DNA of 64,000 nucleotides from Bacteroidaceae bacterium (GCA_017615835.1 JAFZZI010000008.1:38394-102393); one strand, 5' to 3'. Counted from the stretch's first letter, positions 53,193-61,288 are shown. Notes: a model not told the origin generated them from the letters alone. Program-made: numbers and translations.

Positions 53193-53269
53193 TGTAAAAG
53201 CGCTACAATATGGCCCGTCTTACTACTGTATTTATATAATATTAACAAAGGTCTGCCTCTGTCTGAGAG

Positions 53270-54412
53270 CTATCTGATACTATAGAAAACCAGCACGGGA
53301 TTATTGAACTCCTGTGAATTCATGGCCTTCTCAAGTTCAGCAGTGAAGTTACTGCGCTCTCCCGACGAGTCGAAAAGAGACTCCGCGAGTCCATCGATAA
53401 TGGTCACATAGCCATTGTCTGTCAGTCCGGTCGGAAGAATCGGCTTGTCCATACCCTTTGCCTTGAAGCCAGAGTACTTGACTATGTCATCACCTGTAAT
53501 GCGGCAGTAATGCTGGTTGTTCAGCATCCCCACCCCGTACCAGAACGAGACGGAACCTTCTGTCGCCATAGCTCTGCCTACCGACGAGACAATAGTCTCC
53601 TCACGGCTTGAACTGTACTGAACCATCTCCATGACAAAATCCATGTCGAGAGCCACAGAATCCAACCTGGCAGGATAACTGTCCTTCCCGAAATCGAACT
53701 GACAGAGAATATTCTCTCCGTCTCCGACCCTTGCACCTACCTCTGATATAGTGTTAAGGCTGCCTAATTCAAGCAGTATCCTGTGATCAGGAGAATAGTA
53801 TGCATTTTCTCCATCCATCATGACACTGAATGCCGATACCTTTTTCAGCATACCTCTCACTTCACCATTATCGGCATCAATGAAATAATCAGCGAAAGAC
53901 CCGTCAGACGAAGCCATTCTGCACAGCAGAGTAGAATCATCATGTTCGGCAAAGCAGGACATAGAACTGTCAATCTCGAACGAGCCCAGATATTTCAGTT
54001 CGGGGACAGAATACTTCAGGATAGTGTTGGTACCACCGCTTCTGACATACAGTATCTTCCTGCCCGGCGAATAGATATAATCGCTGATAAACGGATATTC
54101 CCCGGGGCCACGCCCCACCCTGTTCAGTTCTGCCGTCAGTTTGCCGTCATCAAAAAAGTAGATGGTCTCCAACCCTGCACATATTACAGCAGTGGAGCCG
54201 TAACACCTTATCCTGTTGCACTCGTCCAGCGGTTCGTCACTGATAAGAGGTACAATACAGACATCGGCAGCGACATCCTCGAAAGCGACCTCATCACTGT
54301 CATACGCTTTTTCTATCGAAACAATCTCCTTGTCAGCGACTGCTCCATTCTTGCACTCAGTAAACAACACGATGCATGACAACATGCAGACTGTAATAAC
54401 CGACCTTTTCAT
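53270..54412 (-). CDS. Six-bladed beta-propeller lipoprotein
   Basis: A 380-residue lipoprotein with signal peptide ending LFTEC (Cys about residue 20 from ATG 54412). Blade-like segments include TIYFFDDGKLTAELNRVGRGPGEYPFISDYIYSPGRKILYV and LKYSVPELKYLGSFEID. It resembles the propeller protein at 49985 in length and domain, with divergent sequence. It lies upstream of the TlpA-like gene on the same strand, with a 109-base gap that holds a separate promoter. Role unknown. ATG 54433 is an alternative start. Confidence 0.8.
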   Translation of the reverse strand: MKRSVITVCMLSCIVLFTECKNGAVADKEIVSIEKAYDSDEVAFEDVAADVCIVPLISDEPLDECNRIRCYGSTAVICAGLETIYFFDDGKLTAELNRVGRGPGEYPFISDYIYSPGRKILYVRSGGTNTILKYSVPELKYLGSFEIDSSMSCFAEHDDSTLLCRMASSDGSFADYFIDADNGEVRGMLKKVSAFSVMMDGENAYYSPDHRILLELGSLNTISEVGARVGDGENILCQFDFGKDSYPARLDSVALDMDFVMEMVQYSSSREETIVSSVGRAMATEGSVSFWYGVGMLNNQHYCRITGDDIVKYSGFKAKGMDKPILPTGLTDNGYVTIIDGLAESLFDSSGERSNFTAELEKAMNSQEFNNPVLVFYSIR

Positions 54413-54467
54413 ATAAAATAATATGCGATTCATTCACACCATTAGTGTATTACATTACTATGACACT

Positions 54468-54476
54468 GCAAAAGTA
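54468..54476 (-). promoter_or_regulatory. Bacteroidota -7 box TACTTTTGC
   Basis: Minus-strand match; leader of about 50 bases to ATG 54412. The 317-base gap between the propeller gene and blaI holds this box and, on the plus strand, the BlaI-type promoter and operator at 54635-54666. Confidence 0.6.
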
Positions 54477-54634
54477 TTAAACTTATTTTCTTCAGCAATG
54501 ATATTAACATAATTTAACCATCTGTAAATAGCACCCCTCAAGATGTCACATCCAATACATTCTGCCTAATCTATTGAATCCTGAACTTTAAAATGTTTAT
54601 AACTACAACAAAAAACATAAAAAACGTAAAAATG

Positions 54635-54666
54635 TTTGGTTGTTGTTACAAGATGTAGTTTATTTG
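54635..54666 (+). promoter_or_regulatory. BlaI-type operator inside a Bacteroidota promoter
   Basis: TTTG (54635-54638) and TTTATTTG (54659-54666) are 20 bases apart, as -33 and -7 elements. Between them lies TACAAGATGTA (54647-54657), an inverted repeat with TACA/TGTA half-sites like the core of BlaI/MecI operators. Repressor binding here would block RNA polymerase, giving autoregulation of the blaI-blaR1-type pair. Confidence 0.65.
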
Positions 54667-54729
54667 CGTCGGTAGCCGTCTGGACAGCATCGGAGACCGT
54701 AATTTCAGGAATAGCAAAACTACAGCTTT

Positions 54730-55092
54730 ATGAAGAAACTGACCGACAAGGAACTGTCAATAATGAATGTACTTTGGGACAACGGAGCGCTTCCGATGAG
54801 AGATATTCTGGAGCGTCTGCCCGAACCTCAGCCCCACTTCAACACTCTGGCCACGTTTGTACGCCGTCTTGAGAACAGCGGTATGATATCACACCGCGAA
54901 CTGGGAACCCGGTTCTTTCTGTACGAGGCAGCCGTAACCCGCGACAAGTATGCCGAACAGTTGAACAAAGAGAGCGTAAGCCGATTCTTCGGCGGCTCCT
55001 ATATGGAATTCATCTCCTGTCTCGTTCAGCAGCAGGAGGTCAGCATTGACGAGCTGAAAGAACTTATCAATATGATTGAACAATCAAAGTAA
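54730..55092 (+). CDS. BlaI/MecI/CopY-family transcriptional repressor
   Basis: A 120-residue winged-helix repressor. LTDKELSIMNVLWDNGALPMRDILERL and PHFNTLATFVRRLENSGMISHRELGTRF are the family's recognition-helix and wing regions; the C-terminal helix (about 85-120) is the dimerisation part, which is also where BlaI is cut in staphylococci. The family represses beta-lactamase or other genes until a BlaR1-type sensor protease is activated. It is 5 bases upstream of such a sensor and has a matching operator. No beta-lactamase or penicillin-binding gene is nearby, so the regulon lies elsewhere. Confidence 0.92.
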   Translation: MKKLTDKELSIMNVLWDNGALPMRDILERLPEPQPHFNTLATFVRRLENSGMISHRELGTRFFLYEAAVTRDKYAEQLNKESVSRFFGGSYMEFISCLVQQQEVSIDELKELINMIEQSK

Positions 55093-55097
55093 AGAAA

Positions 55098-57338
55098 ATG
55101 GGAAGTCTGGTACTCTACATATTGGAATGGGCATTTACCCTGATTGTCCTGCTCACCATATACAAGGCAGTGCTGAGCGGAACTACATTCTACAGGTTCA
55201 ACCGGATTTACCTGCTGGCAGCGACCATGCTTTCAGCACTTATACCCCTGATACATGTCAATATCCCTGAAAGGACTCAACTGGCAGCCACCATCTCCAT
55301 CGAAGAGACCGAGTTCGCCCGCGAACTGTCATCTGTTCTCATCATGCCGGACAAGTACGATGAGGAAAACATTTCAGGGACGGTACTGCAGGGCACCCGG
55401 TCAGACTGGTGGGCAATCGTGCTTGTAGGCATCTATTCCGCATATGTGCTCATGCTGATTGTCGGCTGGGCACGCGGAATATTCAGGGCAAGACGGTTCC
55501 TGAAGGACAAGCCCAGACGCCGCATAAGCCGTTCGGTGTGGCTGGTCACCCACGACGAGGGATTTGGCCCTTTCAGTTGGATGAACTACATCGTCATATC
55601 CGATGCTGAAGACGGGTTCGCACGTCGTGCAAGCCTGCGCCATGAATACTCGCACATAAGACTTCTCCACTCCGTTGACCTTATATTCCTGCTTTCATGC
55701 ACCATAGTCAATCCTGTATGCTGGCTCGTACTGCAGGAGTTAAAGATCGTTCACGAGTATGAGGCAGACAACGAGGTAATCAGCCGTTACGGCATCAGCA
55801 ACAAAGACTATCAGAGACTATTGATAATGCGGACAGTCGGCGCAGAGGCCTATGCGCTTGCCAGTTCGTTCAACTTAAACATTAAAAAGCGAATCATTAT
55901 GATGAACAGGAACAAAACAAGCAAGAGACGCCTTACATGGCTTCTGCTCCTCATCCCCCTGTTGGGATTGACCTCCGTGATGTTTGCCCGTACCGAAAAG
56001 ACTATAGGCCCGGACAAATTGTCTGCCCTCCCGCTGTCCGATGACAACTCCTCATTCAACATGAGCGGAAAGGTTGTTGACCATGACGGCAATCCGATAG
56101 AATCTGCCAGTCTGAGCGTGCTTTCCGAACTGATGGGTATGACAGAGCCCGTCATCATTTTCACAGACATCAACGGAGCCTTCTCGCTGAACGTCCGCAA
56201 AGGAGAGTACATTGCCGTTTCGAAGACCGGCTACAACCAGATAATCGTCAGAGCCGACCAGCCCGACGCCAACCTGACAATCTCTCTGAAAAAGACTGGC
56301 GAGACAGGACAGACGGGATCCCCGACAAACGATGATGTTATGGAAGTAGTCGAGGAGCTACCTGAATTCCCAGGTGGGACAGCAGCAATGCTCGGGTATC
56401 TCGCACAGAACATCAGATATCCGGCCGAATCCAGGGAGAAGAACATTCAGGGTCGGGTTATCATTTCATTCACCATTGACAAGGAGGGCTATATAAAGGA
56501 TGCCGAGGTTGTCAGGTCTGTCGATCCGACGCTTGATGCCGAAGCACTGAGAGTGATAAGCGCGATGCCTCAATGGATTCCCGGAAAACAGAAAGGAGAA
56601 CCTGTAAACGTCAGATTCACGGTCCCCATCAATTTCAGGCTTGACAGCGGTGACTCACAGGCTGCCCGCCGTGAAACAAATTCCGGTCCCCGGTGGATAG
56701 TCGTCTATGACGTAAAGTCTGCCGAAGACGAGAACAAAGCATATTCAGAAATGTTCGCACGCGGATTTATGTCAATGATGAGTTCGTACAATGTTGACGG
56801 ACAGAATTCGGGAATACTCAGTTCACCGGGCATTGCAGAGATAGTCAGTAACCTCAAGGCTGCACAGGCTGAACTCGAGACCTTGCAGAAAGAGATCACC
56901 GAAGAAATTGCTCCTATGTCGAAAGAACTTGAAAAGATGACAGATGAGTATGCCAGACAGCGCGAAACCCTGACAGAGGAGATACGAACCAGCCGCGAAC
57001 AGGAACTACAGGAGAAAAACCAGAAATTCCAGGAAAAGTATCGGGATTCGCAGAAGAAGATACAGGACAGGTCAGACGAGATTATCGGCGATCTTGAGCC
57101 CAAGATGAAGAATGCCCTGCATAAGATGGAGAAGAACAAATACTACATCTGCGGCAGAATGCCCATCGAGCCTAACATCGAAGACATTGCTACAGCCGAG
57201 AATCTCGAATCTGCCGTAAACGCACTGTTCGAAGGACGCCGGGGCATAATTGCACTACCCTACTCAGAGAGCAACCTCCAGCTGCTCAAGTCAACAATCC
57301 GGAAGCACGAAGGCAAGTCAGTATATTACATGAACTGA
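55098..57338 (+). CDS. BlaR1/MecR1-type M56 sensor protease with CarboxypepD_reg, TonB_C and coiled-coil domains
   Basis: A 746-residue membrane protein. Residues about 1-300 hold four membrane helices and the M56 zinc protease with HEYSH at 182-186 and the third ligand region HEYEADNE near 220. After the last helix (about 277-298) comes a CarboxypepD_reg-like domain (about 318-395, SGKVVDHDGNPIESASLSVL). Next is a TonB C-terminal domain (about 412-505, EFPGGTAAMLGYLAQNIRYP). Then comes a charged coiled coil (about 585-685) resembling Skp/OmpH, and a short C-terminal domain. It has no penicillin-binding domain, so the signal is not simply a beta-lactam. It is translationally close to the BlaI-type repressor. 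Confidence 0.88.
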   Translation: MGSLVLYILEWAFTLIVLLTIYKAVLSGTTFYRFNRIYLLAATMLSALIPLIHVNIPERTQLAATISIEETEFARELSSVLIMPDKYDEENISGTVLQGTRSDWWAIVLVGIYSAYVLMLIVGWARGIFRARRFLKDKPRRRISRSVWLVTHDEGFGPFSWMNYIVISDAEDGFARRASLRHEYSHIRLLHSVDLIFLLSCTIVNPVCWLVLQELKIVHEYEADNEVISRYGISNKDYQRLLIMRTVGAEAYALASSFNLNIKKRIIMMNRNKTSKRRLTWLLLLIPLLGLTSVMFARTEKTIGPDKLSALPLSDDNSSFNMSGKVVDHDGNPIESASLSVLSELMGMTEPVIIFTDINGAFSLNVRKGEYIAVSKTGYNQIIVRADQPDANLTISLKKTGETGQTGSPTNDDVMEVVEELPEFPGGTAAMLGYLAQNIRYPAESREKNIQGRVIISFTIDKEGYIKDAEVVRSVDPTLDAEALRVISAMPQWIPGKQKGEPVNVRFTVPINFRLDSGDSQAARRETNSGPRWIVVYDVKSAEDENKAYSEMFARGFMSMMSSYNVDGQNSGILSSPGIAEIVSNLKAAQAELETLQKEITEEIAPMSKELEKMTDEYARQRETLTEEIRTSREQELQEKNQKFQEKYRDSQKKIQDRSDEIIGDLEPKMKNALHKMEKNKYYICGRMPIEPNIEDIATAENLESAVNALFEGRRGIIALPYSESNLQLLKSTIRKHEGKSVYYMN

Positions 57339-57381
57339 CATCTGATCAAGTCAGGTCTCATGTCTGAGACTCTACGACAGG

Positions 57382-57413
57382 AAGGGGCGGATATAATTAT
57401 AATCCGCCCTCCT
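57382..57413 (+). terminator. Hairpin after the BlaR1-type gene, weak terminator
   Basis: GGGCGGAT and ATCCGCCC pair around a 9-base AT-rich loop; only CCTTC follows, so the U-tract is poor. Confidence 0.45.
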
Positions 57414-57475
57414 TCATATTACCTGACCGATGCAATAAACAGATAGTGACGGCAGGCACCGTCACAAAATATCGT

Positions 57476-57484
57476 TATCTTTGC
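57476..57484 (+). promoter_or_regulatory. Bacteroidota -7 box TATCTTTGC
   Basis: Perfect match, leader of about 40 bases to the PqqD-family ATG at 57528. Confidence 0.65.
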
Positions 57485-57527
57485 AGAACGTTGAGAGATA
57501 TACGGACGCAGCAACGAATGTGAAAAG

Positions 57528-57791
57528 ATGAAGAGAAAACAGGGGTTTGTAATACGCGATGTATGCGGTGAAAAAGTGATTGTGGGCGAAGGAATCGGAG
57601 CAATAAACTTCGGCAAACTGCTGAGCCTGAACGATACTGCAGCATGGCTGTGGGAACATGCTGAAGGTGATTTCAGTGTCGAGAGTCTCGCCGCTGCACT
57701 CTGCAGCGAATATGAGGTGAGCGAGGCCGATGCCCTGCGCGACGTTGCTGATCTCACCGACAAATGGAGAGAACTTGGTGTCATAGAATAG
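57528..57791 (+). CDS. Orphan PqqD-family protein (RiPP recognition element fold)
   Basis: An 87-residue protein with the PqqD fold: FVIRDVCGEKVIVGEG, INFGKLLSLNDTAAWLWEHAEGDFSVESLAAALCSEYEVSEADALRDVADLTDKW. PqqD proteins and related RREs bind precursor peptides and hand them to modifying enzymes. No radical SAM enzyme, precursor peptide or transporter is adjacent in this window, so it stands alone with its own promoter. Its role may be different from RiPP synthesis, or its partners are elsewhere. Confidence 0.85.
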   Translation: MKRKQGFVIRDVCGEKVIVGEGIGAINFGKLLSLNDTAAWLWEHAEGDFSVESLAAALCSEYEVSEADALRDVADLTDKWRELGVIE

Positions 57792-58005
57792 TCCGCCCCT
57801 GAAACATCCGGCTTCCATCCCGTTATCAGATACACAAAAAGTCCTCCCTGAACATCTGCTGCACAAAAATTTTGACAGACTGTCCATGACGGCATGAAAA
57901 GCCCGTAGTCTGTCGCCCCAAACAACATAAGAAGGGCGAAGTTCATCACGACCACCATTATATCAGGTTTTTCAGTATGCGGCAACGAACATGTATAATA
58001 AGGTT

Positions 58006-58023
58006 CGCGCGCGTACGCGCGCG
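58006..58023. repeat. 18-bp alternating CG palindrome
   Basis: Perfect self-complementary CGCGCGCGTACGCGCGCG, a strictly alternating purine-pyrimidine stretch able to form Z-DNA or a cruciform; next to the short repeats at 58034. Confidence 0.9.
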
Positions 58024-58033
58024 TATGAGAAAA

Positions 58034-58133
58034 GACCCATATCTGAACGCAAAAAGACCCATATCTCTTCGGTGAAAAGACCCATATCTGAACGCAAAGA
58101 GATATGGGTATTTTTACGTTCAGACCCATATCC
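58034..58133 (+). repeat. Short intergenic repeats, period about 22-23 bases
   Basis: GACCCATATCT occurs at 58034, 58056 and 58079, with GACCCATATCC at 58123. An inverted copy AGATATGGGT lies at 58100-58109. Linkers alternate between GAACGCAAA-like and CTTCGGTG. The inverted copy can pair with neighbouring direct copies. Confidence 0.85.
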
Positions 58134-58364
58134 TTTTAAAACGGTATGTCAGGCTGTCAGGGAAACATCATCAGTCCTACCTTCTCGCGACAGCCTTACC
58201 GGCACGAAAAAACTGTCCAAAACCGACTCCCAACTGCGAAATATTCTGACACATACAGTACAATGACCACTATTACGCCGCGCAACGCAAGGATTCGGGA
58301 CAGAAATCCGGTATATGTTACGTTTTTGATACGCATTATTGCGGGACCGGTACGGATATAAGCG

Positions 58365-58373
58365 TATCTTTGC
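58365..58373 (+). promoter_or_regulatory. Bacteroidota -7 box TATCTTTGC
   Basis: Perfect match 16 bases before GTG 58390; it lies inside the longest open frame of the downstream gene and so excludes starts upstream of it. Confidence 0.65.
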
Positions 58374-58389
58374 GTCAAACAATTCTATC

Positions 58390-59625
58390 GTGGATTCAAG
58401 AACAGAAAAGCTCAAGACGTGTCTGGCCCATTTCCGCGAGATGCCTGAAGCCTGCACGCTTATAGACTACCGTAGCCGCGAGAACCGCCTGACTTTTGAT
58501 GACAGGATGGCTGTAACACGCTGTATAGAAAAGGCATTTGCACCGGTATTTCTGGAAATGAGGGCTGAATCCCCTTCACTTTCAGAGTCAGACTTGATAT
58601 TCTGTGCACTTGCTGCAGCCGGATTTAAGTCAGAAGTGATTTCTGACTGTATAACCATCTCCAAGGACAGTCTCAGAATGCGCAAAAAACGCATAAAGGA
58701 AAAACTTACTCCATTCTGGGCCGAGCAGCTGTTTCCGGATACAGAAACCATAACAAAAAGCGTAACACAGAAATGTTACGATAATGGTACGCAACATATT
58801 TCTCCAGCCGATGAAGCCGCCATACTTTTGCAGCAGAACCAATCAAACTCAAAAGTTATGGAAACAAAAAAAATCACATTCGGCGAGGCCATAAAATCAG
58901 GCTTCAGAAACTGTTTTAATTTTAAAGGCCGTGCGTCAAGAACAGAATTCTGGTATTTTATTCTGTTCTACACCTTAGTATTTTACACGTTGGGAACCAT
59001 TGTAGCGTTCATTATTCCATCTGTTATGACGAAACACCAGCATCCGATAACTCCGCAAGCAGGTTTAGTCATATGCAGCATTCTGTTTGTAATTCTATTT
59101 ATACCCCTACTGGCTCTGACAGTACGCAGGCTGCATGATACCGAACATAAGGGATTATGGCTAATGGCATATATTGCACCGGCTATCCTTGCCATTGCTA
59201 CAGTGACATATTCAATGCTCTTTTTCTCAAAGGTTGAAAAGACAGAAACGGAAACCGTTACATACACAAATCTGGCGGAACGTTATAACAAGTACACCGA
59301 TTCAAACGGCGATACAATCCGGATTTATCCTGACTATATGACAGAGGTCTTAAGCGGAAAGAAGTGGTTCTTCTATTATACTGCCAATGGTGATTCCATT
59401 GTAATTGATACAAGCCTTTTCAATTCCGCCGATGATATAAGCAGTACTCCGGAAGTCAAAAGAGAACAGAAACTGTTTTATGGATCAGCCGGCATAGTAT
59501 CATTCCTGGTCATCTTCTCATTCGTCGGTTTTGCGATACTGGTAATCTTATGTGCAATTCCCGGAACCGAAGGGCCAAACAGTTATGGCCCGGATCCGAA
59601 AGTTGTAACCAAGTCCGCGCAATAA
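58390..59625 (+). CDS. HTH-like N-terminal domain fused to DUF805 membrane domain
   Basis: A protein of up to 411 residues. The first 140 or so are soluble and helical, with SESDLIFCALAAAGFKSEVISDCITISKDSLRMRKKRIKEKL (split here: a helix-turn-helix-like pattern with a LuxR-type arrangement). A DUF805 membrane part then begins at ITFGEAIKSGFRNCFNF and FKGRASRTEFWYFILFY, with LTVRRLHDTEHKGLW. An extra extracytoplasmic insert (about residues 280-370) precedes the last helix. The start is GTG 58390 or ATG 58441. The fusion suggests a membrane-tethered regulator; this is inference. Function of DUF805 is unknown. Confidence 0.65.
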   Translation: MDSRTEKLKTCLAHFREMPEACTLIDYRSRENRLTFDDRMAVTRCIEKAFAPVFLEMRAESPSLSESDLIFCALAAAGFKSEVISDCITISKDSLRMRKKRIKEKLTPFWAEQLFPDTETITKSVTQKCYDNGTQHISPADEAAILLQQNQSNSKVMETKKITFGEAIKSGFRNCFNFKGRASRTEFWYFILFYTLVFYTLGTIVAFIIPSVMTKHQHPITPQAGLVICSILFVILFIPLLALTVRRLHDTEHKGLWLMAYIAPAILAIATVTYSMLFFSKVEKTETETVTYTNLAERYNKYTDSNGDTIRIYPDYMTEVLSGKKWFFYYTANGDSIVIDTSLFNSADDISSTPEVKREQKLFYGSAGIVSFLVIFSFVGFAILVILCAIPGTEGPNSYGPDPKVVTKSAQ

Positions 59626-60011
59626 TTAAGGATAATTAAATGGTGTGACTACTCATTGAGAACGATTATCTTTTGATTACACTATATCACGGTACGTTTC
59701 AACGACCATTACAACATGACAAAGCGGATATCTGTCTGTTAAGCTGACAGTGAGTCTTCCTCGTCTCCATGTATCACATAAGTATAACAAAGTATCACTT
59801 CTGTTGCAAAATCCGTGATTTATATGTTTATCTGCAGAAACCAATCCTTTTCTGACAGTTATTAAACCGGAAGCTTCTGAGATTCTCTTTATACTACAGG
59901 CACATTAGCGGGACTGTTATGACGCTGCTGACACGAAAGTAAAGACTGAAGATTGGATAATATAGGGAGTTTTTTGTATGTTTGTTAATCCAAATCTGAC
60001 ACTTGGAATGA
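59626..60011. other. Gene-free AT-rich region of 386 bases
   Basis: No credible reading frame. Only a weak CTGTC/GACAG inverted repeat near 59730 and a -7 box at 59977 are seen. It marks the boundary between balanced-composition DNA and the AT-richer segment to the right. Confidence 0.5.
59977..59984 (+). promoter_or_regulatory. Bacteroidota -7 box TATGTTTG
   Basis: TAnnTTTG match, 27 bases before ATG 60012; likely promoter of the deoxyribonucleotidase and following gene. Confidence 0.45.
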
Positions 60012-60455
60012 ATGAAGAGACTATATGTTGATATGGACAATGTTTTAGTGGACTTTGATGGTGCAGTAAAACAGTTGAGCGATGAAATACGAAAAGAATA
60101 TGAAGGGAGAATTGAAGATGTTCCCGGATTATTTGACATGATGAAGCCTATGCCCGGAGCCATTGAAGCTGTAGCTGTCCTTAAGGAACACTATGATATG
60201 TATATTCTCTCTACTGCCCCATGGAACAATCCTACTGCTTGGTCAGATAAAGTAAAGTGGGTTCAAAAGTATTTTGGTGATGCGTTTTATAAACGGCTCA
60301 TCATATCACACCACAAGGATTTATGCAAAGGTGATTACCTTATTGATGACAGAGTTAAGAATGGTGCTGGTGAGTTTGAAGGAGAACTAATACTGTTTGG
60401 TAGCGACAGATTCCCAGATTGGCGCAGTGTAGTTCAGTATTTGATTAGTTATTAA
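60012..60455 (+). CDS. 5'(3')-deoxyribonucleotidase-like HAD phosphatase (NT5C)
   Basis: A 147-residue cytoplasmic HAD phosphatase. LYVDMDNVLVDFDGAV is motif I, with nucleophile and acid aspartates in DMDNV. YILSTAPWNNP is motif II, HHKDLCKGDYLIDDR carries motifs III and IV. It matches the cytosolic 5'(3')-deoxyribonucleotidase type that removes phosphate from dNMPs. Codon use is AT-richer than in the first 59 kb. It has a -7 box 27 bases upstream and is followed by an unknown gene 21 bases later. Confidence 0.88.
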   Translation: MKRLYVDMDNVLVDFDGAVKQLSDEIRKEYEGRIEDVPGLFDMMKPMPGAIEAVAVLKEHYDMYILSTAPWNNPTAWSDKVKWVQKYFGDAFYKRLIISHHKDLCKGDYLIDDRVKNGAGEFEGELILFGSDRFPDWRSVVQYLISY

Positions 60456-60476
60456 CATTATTATTGATTGCTGCTT

Positions 60477-61181
60477 ATGGATGATCATGTAAACAAGGGT
60501 TCTTTATCTGATAAAGATATTGAAAGATTTCTTCTTGTATGCCTATTTGGTTCCAGGTATAACACCATAAAAACTGGTAGAGATAAAATTGTATTAGCCA
60601 TTAGACGTGCTTACCGTGATTTTAGTAGAACCATAATTAAAGACCAAATTGAACCCGAAAAACCTGAAGAGGTAAAAAATGATGAATACTTTGACAAAAG
60701 GCATGGTAGTAAGGGTAAAGCAGCAAGAAAAATAGTATGCGCTATAGATAAACGCTATACAAAAGAATATGCAAAATGGAATGAAGATCTATCTGTGGCA
60801 ACAAAATACGATCTAAATGATTACGATAAGTGGCATGAAAATTTATGTAAGGAAATTGTAAAAGAAAGATACACATATGGGCAAGCCCAGAAATGGGTAA
60901 ATATGACCATGAAATATCTCTTAGTTATAAAATATGAGCCAGTTGAAGCCATCATAGAAAAACTGCATATCCCACTCGATTCAATTATCATAAAAAAGGC
61001 TCTGGACTCCAAACACCCTTTAGTGAAAGTAGAAACACTTGGAGATGGTTTCTCATGGAGTAGGATTAGTGATTATAATCGTTATATGAAAATACAAAAG
61101 GATTTTAAATCTAATCTAAACAATGAAATCCCTATACTATGGGAATTCGATACTTGGAACGAATCAACAGGAAAAGAATAA
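60477..61181 (+). CDS. Unknown charged helical protein
   Basis: A 234-residue soluble protein, strongly charged and mostly helical, with no signal peptide or membrane segment. No family recognised. The segment RYTYGQAQKWVNMTMKYLLVI followed by a helical region and HPLVKVETLGDGFSWSRI hints at a compact C-terminal domain. It probably shares a transcript with the deoxyribonucleotidase, ending at the terminator 65 bases downstream. ATG 60477 is chosen over TTG 60468. AT-rich composition suggests acquisition by transfer. Confidence 0.75.
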   Translation: MDDHVNKGSLSDKDIERFLLVCLFGSRYNTIKTGRDKIVLAIRRAYRDFSRTIIKDQIEPEKPEEVKNDEYFDKRHGSKGKAARKIVCAIDKRYTKEYAKWNEDLSVATKYDLNDYDKWHENLCKEIVKERYTYGQAQKWVNMTMKYLLVIKYEPVEAIIEKLHIPLDSIIIKKALDSKHPLVKVETLGDGFSWSRISDYNRYMKIQKDFKSNLNNEIPILWEFDTWNESTGKE

Positions 61182-61246
61182 ACTTTATGCTATGGCTGCA
61201 TAACAAATCTGCAACCAACGACAAAAAAGACTGAAGAAAAAGCATA

Positions 61247-61288
61247 AATAATTCCGGGAAATGTTTGGTTTTCCGGGATTATTTTTTA
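61247..61288 (+). terminator. Strong rho-independent terminator
   Basis: A 15-bp stem (arms 61247-61261 and 61269-61283, two or three GT wobbles) around a 7-base loop, followed by TTTTTT. Ends the 60012-61181 unit. Confidence 0.85.

Larger units (their letters stand above)
57792..58389 (+). other. Gene-free region of about 600 bases
   Basis: It contains the CG palindrome, the 22-23-base repeats at 58034-58133 and the -7 box at 58365. A 236-residue open frame on the minus strand spans part of it but is composed of repeat translations and overlaps the PqqD gene, so no gene is called. Confidence 0.6.

Noticed and set aside
57419-58129. 236-residue minus-strand open frame
   Set aside because: Its N-terminal part is a translation of the short repeats and the rest runs antisense through the PqqD gene; no start signal or family.
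58034-58133. CRISPR array
   Set aside because: Repeat core is about 11 bases, spacers are not unique, one copy is inverted, and no cas genes are present.
60012-61181. Phage or toxin-antitoxin module
   Set aside because: The pair is AT-rich and adjacent, but the first gene is a clear nucleotidase and the second has no toxin or antitoxin features, so no such call was made.
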